64,000 nucleotides of DNA, taken from assembly GCF_050624435.1 (NCBI RefSeq), contig NC_134537.1, positions 118,657,586 to 118,721,585 on the forward strand, in the 5' to 3' direction. The notes beneath the pieces were generated by a model that saw only the letters and a program-made list of their open reading frames with translations, was not told the origin of the DNA and made no database searches. Position 1 is the stretch's first letter, and each line of letters opens with the position of its first letter. Positions 1-10,070 of this stretch are shown one piece after another. The translations under genes and the position numbers were made by a program. This DNA is from Tenrec ecaudatus (lineage: Eukaryota > Chordata > Mammalia > Afrosoricida > Tenrecidae).

Positions 1-630
1 GCATACTTTGTTATGAATCACACTGGAGAGTGACATTTTATAGTCAACTAGTAAAGAGTTGTCTTAAAGTGCACGGTCATCTCTCTTCCTTAAGATTAGA
101 AGCCCCCTTATACTGAGCGTTATCTATGTAAATGGCTGCCTGGGTAGACACTACATACCCCAGCCTCTCTTGAAAATGGATGAAACTGAGTCTAAGCCCC
201 CAACAAAGAACTTCTCTTAAAAACCGATCATTAGCATTGCGGTTCTATTTTCATCTTTCCCCAGTGGAACTGTTACTGTCCTGGAGGTTAGTTTTGACTG
301 TGGATCTTTAGAGCATGGAGGGATATCACAGTGATGAGGCCGAAGGCATCAAGGTTCTTGGATGTCTTCATGGAGAAGAGCCACGTATCCACCTGAATGA
401 CCTGCTTACCTCTAGGAAGAGAAATGCCCTCTATCTTGCTTTAGTCTTAACACTGCACCATGAGTATATAATTTTCGAAGTACACTCATTGCATGCTATA
501 CTTATTACTTCCAGTCAGATCAGTGTTGTTAGTGCAGTAATGTTAATTCTGACTCAGTCGCATCATGTGTTACAGAGTAGACTGACTCCGTAGAGTTTTC
601 TTGGCTGTCAGCTTAATGGAAGTCGATTTT
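1..630. other. Unassigned unique-looking sequence
   Basis: No recognised gene, RNA or repeat. A 92-codon open frame beginning at 315 has no family resemblance that I can see and has no supporting context, so I treat it as chance. Confidence 0.4.
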
Positions 631-744
631 CCCTTTCTTCCATTTAACATTGGGTGGGTTCAAACCACAACCTTTGTTAGCCATGATCTGCTGCCCATTT
701 GTCCCATCAAGGGATCTCAAAGAGTCACAGGGAAACTCACTGAT

Positions 745-905
745 ATCTGGTGCATTCTGACTCATAGCCACGGTATGGGGTGTAGAATGCCTCCACGGAT
801 TTTCAAGGCTGTGAATCTTTACAGGACAATCTTTCTTCCGAGGTGCAGCTGGTGGCTTTGAACTGTGGACCTAAAGGTCCTCAGCCCAATGTGTCATCAC
901 TGTAG
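745..905 (-). repeat. AfroSINE copy (decayed)
   Basis: Minus-strand AfroSINE: the body motifs (CTCATAGCCAC, TTTACAGGACAATCTTTC, GGTGGCTTTGAACTG) run in family order and end at the head-derived CACCAGAGC. A second, shorter piece of the same family (GGGTTCAAACCACAACC) lies just upstream near 652-700. AfroSINEs are tRNA-derived, Pol III-type SINEs of Afrotheria. Confidence 0.75.
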
Positions 906-940
906 CACCAGAGCTTTCCCCATAGGAGAGCCAAGAGGAG

Positions 941-1092
941 GATAACCCCCAAACCCACTGCCATGGATTTATACCCCACTCATAGCCAACCCTGTACAGG
1001 GCTTCTGACAGTGTAACGTTTTGTGTGAGTAGAGAGCCTTCTCCTTCTCCTATGGCTAGCAGCCCAATGTTGGACTCACAGTACCCCACACC
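941..1092 (-). repeat. AfroSINE copy (decayed)
   Basis: Minus-strand copy recognised by AACCCACTGCCATGG, ACTCATAGCCAACCCTGTA and GAGTAGAGAGCCTTCTCC in order. It sits directly behind another copy in the same orientation. Confidence 0.75.
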
Positions 1093-2084
1093 TCAAAACC
1101 TGGAAAAGATTGTGTAATACATTTCCAGAATATATTTTTTATTGTCTGAGCTATTAATCAAAGAAGCTTAGTAATGAATACATAGATACTGGAATTAAAA
1201 TACAACAACTGACTTAAAATTACCATCTAGTTATCATTTTCTGAAAGCCACAAGGCAGCTACTATTTTATAACGGGCATTTCTGCTTGTACTTGGGAGAG
1301 TGACAGGTTTGTGGGGGAGTCCTGCTATCTTAAGTCCGTTGCAAGCACATGGATGGAATGGGTCATGTAACACAGTTCACACTCCCTGGCAGGAGCTGAG
1401 GTTTGCCTTTGCTCCCTGCAGTCTGAGCAGGCTGGCCTTTCCATCATAATGCCCGCTCAATGAATCCGAGGTCAAAAGTTCTGTGTCACGGCAGCAGTGG
1501 AGCAGTCTCTTTCTATTTGATGTGTAAAGAATTAAAGCTTACAGAGGCTTCTAAAAAGTCATAATGCAAAGTGAATCAGTTCTTTAATTGGATGGCATTA
1601 GTCATATTTCTGGTTTACTGAAATGCTGTTGGGGGAGAAACATTTTTCTTTGTTTAAGTACACCTATTTTATGCAATTCAGTAAAAAGTACTTTGCCACA
1701 ATACTCATTTTATAAATAAATCCATTTCCTTTGTTACTTTTGAGAAGTTACATTATTTTTGTCTAGCAGCTTCTGTGGCTCCTAGCAGCCGTGTTAATTA
1801 TATAGTTTTGCTACAAGCTAATGTGCTCTATGAGCCTCTTCGTGTGCGCCCCTCCCCCTTGCGCCTTTTCTAACTAGACTTGAGAGTGAGGGGGGCGCAT
1901 GCAGGAGCCTGTCAGCAGTGCTGTGGGCGGCGCGAATCCAAAGAGATTTGTTTCTTAAACAAAAGCCCGGACCGAAGCTCATTGAATATGGAGCTTCCAC
2001 CCAAGGGGAGAGAAGAAATTTCTGTTACGGTTTCTTCCATTTGCTAGTGTCCTCCTTCTGCCTGGAAGTCTGTTCTCTCTCCTC
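1093..2084. other. Unique sequence; short CpG-richer patch at 1840-1980
   Basis: No recognised repeat. The part from 1740 to 2084 is of higher complexity. By hand count it has about 9 CpG in 1840-1980, and it ends in a pyrimidine-rich tract followed by CAG just before the RTE fragment. That pattern could be a 3' splice site, a promoter remnant or chance; nothing in the sequence decides between them. Confidence 0.3.
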
Positions 2085-3985
2085 TCCACAGAGACCATCC
2101 AAAAGATGTCAAGGATGACGTACATGAAGAGAGGAAAGAAAGAAAAGATCAAAGTGAATATCAGAGGAGACTCTGAAGCTTGCTCTTGATCATAGAGTAG
2201 TAAGGCAAATGGAAGAAATGAGATAAAAGAGGTCAACAGAAAATCTTAAAGAGCAGCTCAAAGGAAAAATAAAATGAAATATGCAGACTTAGAGTAAGAA
2301 AACCAAAATAGAAAGAACACACTTAGCATACCTTTAACTGAAGGAACTCCAGAACCAAATTCAAACTTTGAGTTGCAATTTGAAAGATTCTTTGGCAAAA
2401 TGTATTAAATGAGGAAGGATGCATCTAAAGAAGATGGACTGAATATACAGTCACTGTACACAAAAGAGTTGGTCAACACTCAACCATTTCGAGAGGTAGC
2501 ATATGAGCATGAAACAATGGTGCATGAAGAAGTTCAAGTTGTACTGAAGGCATTAGCCAAAAATCAGGGTCCAAGAATTGACGGATACCAACTAACATGT
2601 TTGAATGGGCTGATGAAGCACTGGAAGCACCCATTTATCTATGCCAGGAAATTTGAGAAAGAGCTACCTGACCAACCAATTAATTGGAAAGGATTCATAT
2701 TTATACCCATCCCCCAAAAAGACCCAATAAGAAATTATAGAACGATATGATTAATATCATATACTAGTAAAAGTTTGTTGAAGATTTTTTTAACAGTGGC
2801 TATGGCAGTACATTGACAAGAAGTTGCCAGAAATTCAAGGAGATGTGGAACAAAGGATATTCTTGCTGAGGTTGGGTGGATCTTGGCTCAAAGCAGAGAA
2901 TACCAGAAAGATGTTGTATTTCATTGATCATGTAAAGGCATTAGACTTTGTGGAGCATAATAAACTGTGGATAATCTTTAGAAGAATGGGAATTTCAGAA
3001 CACTTCATGTTTATTCAAAACTTGTACATGGGTCAAGAGGCAGTTGTAGGAACAGAACAAGGGAATATTATATGGTTTAAACTTGGAAAAGTTGCACATC
3101 AGGATTGTATTCTCTCACTATACTTGTTCAATCTAAACAACTCACCAGAAAAGCTGGATTATATAAAGAAGAGAGCAGGATCAGGGTTGGAGGAAGGCTT
3201 ATTAGCCAACCTAGGGTATGCAGAGGACACAGCCTTGCTTGCTGAAAGTGAGGAGGAATTGAAGCACTTGCTGATGAAGATCAAGGTTGCAGCCTTCAGT
3301 ATGGCTTACAACTCAATGTAAGGAAGACCCAAATCCTCACAACTGGAACAATAGGTAACATCATGATAAATGGAGAAAAGATAGAAGCTGTCAAAGATTT
3401 AGTCTTGCTTGGATTCACAGACAATGCTATGGAAGCAGCAGTCAAGAGATCAAAAGATGTATTGTTCTATGTACATCTGCTGCACAAGACCCCTTTAGAG
3501 TACTGAAGAGCAAGGACGTTACTTTGAGGACGAAGATGATCCAAGCCATGGCAGTCTCCATTGCATCATATGTGTGTGAAAGGTGGACATTGAATAAGGG
3601 AGAGCAAAGAAGAATCGACGCATTTTAACTGTGGTGCTGGAGAGGATATTGAAAGTACTATGGGCTGCTAAAGGACAAACTAATCTATGTTGGAAGAAGT
3701 AAGGCCAGTGTGCTCCTTAGAAACAATCATAGCAAGACTTCATCTTCCCTACTTTGGACATATTGTCAGGAGACACCAGTCCCGGGAGGAGGACATCATG
3801 CTTGGTAAAGTGGAGGGGCAGTGAAAAAGAGGAAGGCCCTCAACAAGATGGACCGACACAGTGGCTGCCTCAGTGGGAACTGCTGTGAGGAGGGCGCAGG
3901 ACCATCCAGTGTTTCCTTCTGTTGTGCTCATGGTGCTATGGGTTGGAGCCGACCTGATGGCATCCGACAACTGCAACCACCAGTG
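2085..3985 (+). mobile_element. RTE (BovB-like) LINE, 3' half with RT remnant
   Basis: This is the C-terminal half of an RTE-type endonuclease/reverse transcriptase ORF plus its 3' tail. The open frame 2409-2750 covers the segment leading into the RT. Frame 2824-3321 carries the RT palm, including a FIDHVKALDFVEH-like block and the YxDD position, here read as GYAEDTALLAE, so the catalytic YADD has become YAED. Beyond 3321 the remainder is recognisable but frame-broken (C-terminal 'GHIVRRHQSREEDI'-like part, 3750-3800). The element ends in the tail shared with AfroSINEs (GAGCCGACCTGATGGCATC, about 3950-3985). Internal deletions separate the two ORF pieces. It is non-autonomous and inactive. 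Confidence 0.9.
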
Positions 3986-4302
3986 ATGGTATGGGGCGCT
4001 GCCTCTAATTGGATTGAGGAAGTGGTGAAAGTTTCCAAGTCTGGGAGCTGCACTTAGTTCACTCCTGCAAAGTACCAAAAATAATCTATAGAATGATTGG
4101 CACAATGATTTTGGTAGGTTTTAAAAAAAAGACTTGCATTGTTTTGAGGAAAAATACTTCTGCAAAGAATAAGTAGCGACGAAGTCCAAATGCCATTGGG
4201 GTTTGGAGATAAGAAAGAAGAACAATAATACTTCCTTTCTAGAAGTTACTTTTCTTTATGAGTCTATTTTACACGGTAGTTTATGTGAGATTTACTGTTT
4301 TT

Positions 4303-4565
4303 TATGCTGTTGTTTTTAGGTTCCATCACATCAGCGCTGACCCATAGTGACCCTCTGCACAACAGAATGAAACACTGCATGGCCCTGCACCATCCTCACA
4401 ATTTGTTCCTCTGCCTGAGCACATTGTTGTAGTCACTGTCAACCCATCTAGTGGAGGACCTCCCTCTTCTTTGCTGCCCCTCCACTTTACCAAACCTGAT
4501 GTCCTTCTCTAAGGACTAGTGTCTCCTGACAATGTGTCCACAGTACAGAAGACCAAGTCGTTGGT
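4303..4565 (-). mobile_element. RTE LINE 3' end fragment
   Basis: Antisense 3' terminus of the same RTE family. It begins with the GTTGTTTTTAGG tail complement and carries GATGTCCTTCTCTAAGGACT and CTGACAATGTGTCCACAGTA, the C-terminal coding end seen in antisense. It is truncated internally. Confidence 0.85.
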
Positions 4566-4584
4566 TCTGCCTATGTTTATATGC

Positions 4585-4760
4585 TGCTTGGTGCACTGGT
4601 GAGTCCATCTAACTCATAGCGACCCTACGTGACAGAGCAGAAGTGCTCCACAGTATTTTCTAGCCTGCCATCTGTGTGGAAAGAGAGTGGTAGATATTTT
4701 CTACTGCAGACATTTTCTGACTGAGTTCCAGCAGTTGACATTTGAATTAGCAGCTGTGCT
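4585..4760 (-). repeat. AfroSINE copy (decayed)
   Basis: Minus-strand copy with AACTCATAGCGACCCTACGT and GACAGAGCAGAAGTGCTCC. It directly abuts an RTE tail on one side and the LTR-like element on the other. Confidence 0.75.
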
Positions 4761-4790
4761 TCACTAGCTTAAAGAACTTGGTTTATACGG

Positions 4791-5404
4791 TGTGTTACAC
4801 CTGGCTGAATAGACAAACAATAGACAAACAAATTCATTGACATTCATATGTGTTTACGAGAGAACTTTATATCAAGAAGTAATTATGCATCAATAAAGCA
4901 TCCCAGCTCAGTCCAGATCAAGTCCTATATTAGTCCATGAATTTCTTTTAAGACACACGCAGCACATACAATGAATGCGGGAAGAACACTGGCCAGTGGG
5001 TGGAATGTCCTGTGGATCCAATGGCAGTGGACGCATCTCCAGGGCTCTGGATCCAATGGCAGTGGATGCATCTCCAGGGCTCTGGATCCAATGGAAGTGG
5101 ACGCATCTCCAGGGGTCTGGATCCAATGGCAGTGGATGCATCTCTAGGTCTCTGTATCCAATGGTAGTGGATGTAGCTCCAGAGCTGTGGCTGCCATCAG
5201 CGTGACTCCATATGGCTTATCAACAGGAAGGTGAAGGAGAGAGAGAGAGTGTCCTGCCTCCAGGAAGGAGGAAGTAGTTCCCAGAATCCTCATGATGAGG
5301 CCACAACCAAAAGGAGACATCTTCAGGCTGTGACCTGACAGGCTAGACTCCACCCCTTCATTCTTTTATCAAGTTGGCAGGAAGGTGTGTAACTACCATA
5401 CACA
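4791..5404 (-). mobile_element. LTR-like repeat, copy 1 (with internal minisatellite)
   Basis: First of four copies of a roughly 510-bp family whose sense strand starts TGTGGTAGTTACATAATC and ends GACTAACACA. The TG...CA ends and near-constant length suggest a solo LTR, not a LINE or SINE. This copy is longer (about 614 bp) because one internal segment became a 35-bp tandem array. No protein-coding capacity is present. The exact family is not assigned; the LTR reading is inference. Confidence 0.65.
5014..5188. repeat. 35-bp minisatellite, five units
   Basis: Unit starts at 5014, 5049, 5084, 5119 and 5154, so the period is exactly 35 bp. Each unit starts GGATCCAATGGCAGTGGA, or GTATCC in the last, and ends near CAGGGCTCT. 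Differences are point changes only (for example ACGCATC versus ATGCATC), with divergence rising toward the last unit. The single-copy ancestor of the unit can be seen in the other LTR-like copies (around 61565-61645 and 37930-38005). Confidence 0.95.
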
Positions 5405-5890
5405 GTATGCTTTAAGGTAGCAGTTCTGATTCTCAAACATCAGATCATCTGTTAGCTATCCTCCCTCCCCAGTCCCTCCTCATTTAGTCCCAGAGCAGAA
5501 GTTGGCACTGAGAATTACCCAAGTCAGTAGATCACTGGCTACTGATGACAGTTGTATTTTGGGCAGAGAGTAAATATTTACATATGACCACATGCAAATA
5601 TGAAAATGGCTTCCCTATTTCTTTGTTGTTTTTATTTTCATGGTTTATATTTTCCAGGTAAAATGTGTCCTCCTGTCTATCAGATCCCGAGAGCTCTGTG
5701 CATTCTATCTCGGTTTTCTCATTTGGTGAAGATTGGGATAACAAGCAGGATGAACTATTTACATTTAAAATCAAGGAGCCTTCAATTTAAATATTTAAAT
5801 TAAGATGTCTAATTTAGTCCTGTCCAACATCAATATAATGTGAGAAACTATGCAATGTAAAATTTTCTGGTAGTTACATTGAAAATGTGA
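5405..5890. other. Unassigned sequence
   Basis: AT-rich unique-looking sequence. The short open frames on both strands (60-80 codons) have no recognisable motif. Confidence 0.35.
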
Positions 5891-5891
5891 G

Positions 5892-6052
5892 GAATCCCTG
5901 GTGACACTGTCGTGTAAGTGTTCTACAAACGACAAAATCGGTGGTTCAAACCCACCAGCTGTTCCATAAGGAAAAGATGAGGCTATCTGTGCTGTAAAGA
6001 TTTACAACCCCAGAAACCCTGTCCCGGGTAGTTATGAGCTGGCAGTGAGTTG
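5892..6052 (+). repeat. AfroSINE copy
   Basis: Plus-strand copy running from the GAATCCCTGGTG head through GGTTCAAACCCACCAGCTG (B-box-like), GATGAGGCTATCTGTGC and CCCAGAAACCCTGTCC to GAGCTGGCAGTGAGTTG. Confidence 0.85.
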
Positions 6053-6195
6053 TATGTAAAAATGTTAGACGGTCGGTAATATTTACTCATTCTTTTAGAC
6101 CAAATGTCCAAGAGTATCATTCCAACATATCATCAATATAAAACAATTTGTGGGATATTTTTATACTAGGACTTTTAAAGACGGTTTGTCCTACT

Positions 6196-8655
6196 ATGGC
6201 AGCTTGTAGATTGCTGTGATGTTGAAGAGAGCCTCCAGTATTTCAAACTCCAGGAGGGTCGTCATAGTAAATGGGTTCAGGGGAGCTCCCAGCCTAAGAG
6301 AGATTAAAAAGAAGGATCTTATGATCTACTTTACAAGAAAATTGGCCACTGAAAATGTTACGCATCACAGCAGAACACTGTCTGGTACAGTGGCGGAAGA
6401 TGAGCCACTCAAGTTAGATGGGACTTAAAATATGGCTGGGCAAGAACTTGCCCTTGAAAGTTGAGTCTATCTTAACAATGTGCATGGAGCAAAGCTTTCG
6501 GCACCTTTATTTGTTAATGTGTTGTCACTCAAAATGAGAAGCAGCAGCTTTAAACATCCATTAATCATTGGAATGTGGAATGCATGAAGGATGAATCTAG
6601 AAAATTTGGAAGTCATAAAAAATGAAATGGCACATAAAGATCAGTATCTTGGGCATTAGTAAACTGAAGTGAACTGGTATTGTTCATTTTGACTCAGCTG
6701 ATCATATAATCTATGCGAGGAATGACAAAGAGGAAGGGCATTACCTTCGTTGTGAAAAAGAACATTTCAGGATTTGTTGTCAAGTGCAATGCTGCCAATG
6801 AGAGAATAATATCCACACGGCTCTAAGGAAGAACAGTTAATATAACAATTATAAACATCCATCCACCAACCACTATGCCAAAGATGAACAACTTGGAGAT
6901 TTTTACACACATATGCGTCTGATACAGATCAGATATGCAATCAGAATGCATCGATGATTGCTGGCGTTTGGAATGTGCAATCGGACACACTGAGTGATTT
7001 GTCCTGGGAAAATATGGCCTGGGTAGTAAAAAGGATGCAGGAGAGCCCATGATAGAATTTTGTAAGATCAAAGACTTATTGGTTGCAAATATTTTTTTCA
7101 AAGAAAATAAATAATGGTTTATATATTGGACCTCACCAGAAAGAGGAATCAACTACGTTCTGGAGAGTGACACTAGAGAAAGCAGCGTAGTAGTGTCCGT
7201 CAACAAAGCCAGGCCATGAATGTAGAAAGGGCCATGAGTTGCTCATATGCAAATTCAAGCTGAATCTGAAAACATTGAAACAAATCCATGGGAGCCAGAG
7301 TGGGGCCTGTAGTATAGCGCTCCTGAATTCAAAGACAATCTAAAGCGGTGGTTCTCTACCTGTGGGTCACGACCCCTTTGGGGGGTGAATAAGCCTTTCA
7401 CAGGGCTCACCCGATTCATAACAGTAGCAAAATTAGAGTTTTGAAGTAGCAACTAAAATAATTTTATGGTTGGGGGTCACCACAATATGAGGAACTATAT
7501 TAAAGGATTGAGGCATTTGGAAGGTTGGGAACCACTGACCTAAAGAATAGGTTTTTTTAATGCAGATACTATATATGTTTGAGTATAAACTGACCTGAAT
7601 ATTAGCCAAGGCACCTAATTTTACCCCAAAACTGCCCAAAAATGTGCTGAAAAGCTGGTATGTTGGGATGACACCAAGGACATCATACACGAAGAACGTA
7701 AATGTTCACTAGAAAGGCAAAAAAGAATGGAAATACCAAACTAAATGTGAGAAGAAACTCTGAACCTTGCTTTTGACATAGGGTAGCTAAAGTAAACTGA
7801 GGACATGGCGAAGTAAAAGAGCTGAATTGAAAAATGGCAAGAGCAGCCGGAGACAGCAAACTGAAGAATGATCATCAAATCTGCACAGACCTGGAGTCAG
7901 AGGAGCAAACGGGAAGAGCGCACTTAAGATTTCTCAAGCAGAAAAACTGAAGAGGAAAATTTAAGACTTGCGTTGCAATCTTGAAGGATTCTATGCGCAA
8001 ACTATAGAACAAGAAGCGACAAAAGAAGCGGGAAGGATACAGACTGAAGTCGTCAGGGAGCTCATTTCACTTGCATTCACCATCATGGCCCACGGAAGCA
8101 GCCATCAAGAAATCAGACAGTGCTGACCTGGGCACATCAGCTGCAAAAGACCTCTTTAAAGTGTTAAAGGACAGACATGTCACTTTGAGGCTTAACGTGC
8201 TCCTGATCCAAGTCATGGGATTTTAATCGCCTCACAAGCCTGTGAGAGCTAGACAATGAAAAAGGAAGACTGAAGAATTGCTGCCTTTGAATCATTGTGT
8301 TGGTGAAGAATCTTGATCTATACTATGGTCTACTCGGAGAAGGATAAATCTGTCTTGAAAGAAGTATTGACAGATGTTCTTTGGGAGTGCGGTTGGTGGG
8401 TCTCCATACTTTCAGCACATTGTAAGGATGGCTAAAGAGTCTGTAGATGGAGACCATGCTTGATAAAGTAGAGAGTTGGTGAGAAAGAGCTAGACCTTTG
8501 CCAAGATGGACCGATACCCTTCCTAAAACCGTTGGGTCAATAACAGTAATGAGTGTGAGACAGCTCAGGATGGGGCCATGCTTGGTTCTGTTGCCATCGG
8601 TTTGCTCATAGTCGGAACTGGCTTGATCTCACTTTACAACTTTGAGTGATTGGAA
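6196..8655 (+). mobile_element. RTE LINE: 5' region, endonuclease part and 3' end; RT deleted
   Basis: The copy starts in the RTE 5' region (about 6196-6540). It continues through the apurinic-type endonuclease part of the ORF (about 6540-7260, with motif-like AATGTGGAATGCATGAAGG, then 'GNDK' and 'GVWN' stretches in broken frames), then jumps to the linker (7660-8050) and the C-terminal/3' tail part (8080-8655, ending GAACTGGCTTGATCTCAC). The RT palm is missing through a deletion near 8055. Many stops and frameshifts are present. SPIN copy 1 is inserted at 7346-7537, which proves the RTE copy is the older of the two. Confidence 0.85.
7346..7537 (+). mobile_element. SPIN non-autonomous hAT transposon (MITE), copy 1
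   Basis: The 192-bp element begins CGGTGGTTCTCTACCTGTGG and ends GGTTGGGAACCACTG, imperfect terminal inverted repeats typical of SPIN. Inside are CGACCCCTTTGGGG, CATAACAGTAGCAAAAT, AATAATTTTATGGTTGGGGG and TCACCACAATATGAGGAAC in order. Flanks form an 8-bp target duplication, ATCTAAAG (7338-7345) and ACCTAAAG (7538-7545), 7 of 8 identical. It has no coding capacity and would have been moved in trans by a hAT transposase. SPIN is established as horizontally transferred among tetrapods, including the tenrec. Confidence 0.93.
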
Positions 8656-9435
8656 TTCTATGCACATTAAAATGAAAGTATTCTTATAACACCTCTCTAG
8701 ATTTGAACTATCCCTTTCCATGTGGTCAATAGCGAGTGTGTATGGTGGCCACCATGTTGGACAGTGCTGATGACTATGGAAATCCTTAGGATTTAGGAGG
8801 AACTGACTGTATTGTGATTGCTGCTACTGCATTCCAAGTTATTCTCTCTGTCTCTGTGAGAAAGACACACAGAATAATCTTTTGGAAAAGCCTCCCACCT
8901 AATTGTCAAATCCATTGGATTTGATTTTCTGATGGGGCATACATGATCTGGTGCTTGGTGTTATGAGCTGAATCCATTTTGGATCTCTTTTACGAGTTTT
9001 TCAAATAGAAAATATAAAATGCGACCCAATGGGAACAAAAGGATATCTTCATATTTTGTAACGCAGTCACTTTGAAAAATGAAACCTCAAATCATGACAG
9101 GGAATGATTGGCACTTTGTTCTTCCAACTTTTTGTCAGCTGTAATGATTGTTTTATTTATAGCTGCTGCTAATGCGTCTTGCTAGATGGGCCAGTCCGTA
9201 TGAGTGGGGGTCGATGTGAGCCGGTTATATTGCAATTGCAGTACATGCTTTTAATAGTAATATACTTTGAATTCTGAATAAATGCCTGAGGCCATAGGAG
9301 GAATATCAGGAATATATAAAGGAAAAACAGTGCTTCCAAGCAAAGTAATGTAATATAGCAGTTTATTTATATAATATTGTTCCTTATTATTTGGACAATT
9401 TGTTCAAATATTCAGATGAATATGTTGCAGTAAAA
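8656..9435. other. Unassigned unique sequence
   Basis: No gene or recognisable repeat. The stretch 9120-9260 is of higher complexity with GTTTTATTTATAG and TTGCAATTGCAG motifs and could be conserved non-coding DNA; it is not testable here. Confidence 0.3.
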
Positions 9436-9439
9436 CAGT

Positions 9440-9870
9440 GTCAAAAACTAAGTGACTTAAAACAACACAAAATGTATCATTTTACCGTTCTGGAGGGCAG
9501 GAGTCTGATTGGGGCTTCATGGGGCTAAAATCAACGGTATAAGCAGGGATATGCTCCTTCTGGTAGCCTTTGTTTCCTCCCCATCTTTTTTTCTTAGTTT
9601 CTAAAAGACATCCACATTTCTTGTCTTATGGCTCCTCCATCTTCAAAGCCAGGCGCCTGACATCTTCAAATCTCTCTGCTCTTCTTTCCTCCCTCTTCTC
9701 AGGATGCTTGTGATTACTTTGGGCCCAAATGGATAGTTTCCCCATCTCTAAGTCCTTAGCTTTTTTCCATACAAGGGGACATGTTCTGGGACATAGGATA
9801 TACCCATATTTTTGGGGTGTGTGAGATTATTTTCTACCAAGGTAGGGTACAATCACGCAATTGTCAGCAT
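9440..9870 (+). repeat. Ancient mammal-wide interspersed repeat (family not assigned)
   Basis: Resembles a common old mammalian repeat containing GTGACTTAAAACAACACAAA, CCGTTCTGGAGGGCAGGAG, AAAATCAACGGTATAAGCAGG and TTTGGGCCCAAATGG-type blocks in order. I recognise the pattern but cannot name the family with confidence. Confidence 0.55.
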
Positions 9871-9934
9871 ACATGATAGCATTTGTGTCCATATCTTTAA
9901 AGTTGGCTTGTACTAGGGATGTCTTTTAGGAACA

Positions 9935-10040
9935 AGCTTGGAGACAATGGTTCAAATTCCAGTTTTGCCACTAACTTGAATGTTTATTCAGCAACCCTGG
10001 GTCCACCATATTCTCATTTGTAGTACCAGAGTTGAAGTGA
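9935..10040 (+). repeat. Possible MIR fragment
   Basis: GGTTCAAATTCCAGTTTTGCCACTAACTTG and CATATTCTCATTTGTAGTA are in the order of the MIR core (in words: tRNA-head end, then the 'cctcagtttcctcatctgtaaa'-like block). Highly diverged. Confidence 0.45.
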
Positions 10041-10048
10041 GTTGAATA

Positions 10049-10070
10049 TATATATATATATATATATATA
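10049..10070. repeat. (AT)n microsatellite
   Basis: About eleven uninterrupted AT units at the presumed 3' end of the SLC25A51 retrocopy. It may have grown from the A-rich tail of the inserted transcript; this is inference. Confidence 0.8.

Noticed and set aside
2824..3321. 165-codon ORF as a functional reverse transcriptase
   Set aside because: It is a fragment: YADD changed to YAED, flanking frames are broken and the endonuclease half is missing.
5014..5188. Regular direct repeats resembling a CRISPR array
   Set aside because: The 35-bp units are contiguous without spacers, in a mammalian LTR-like element; it is a minisatellite.
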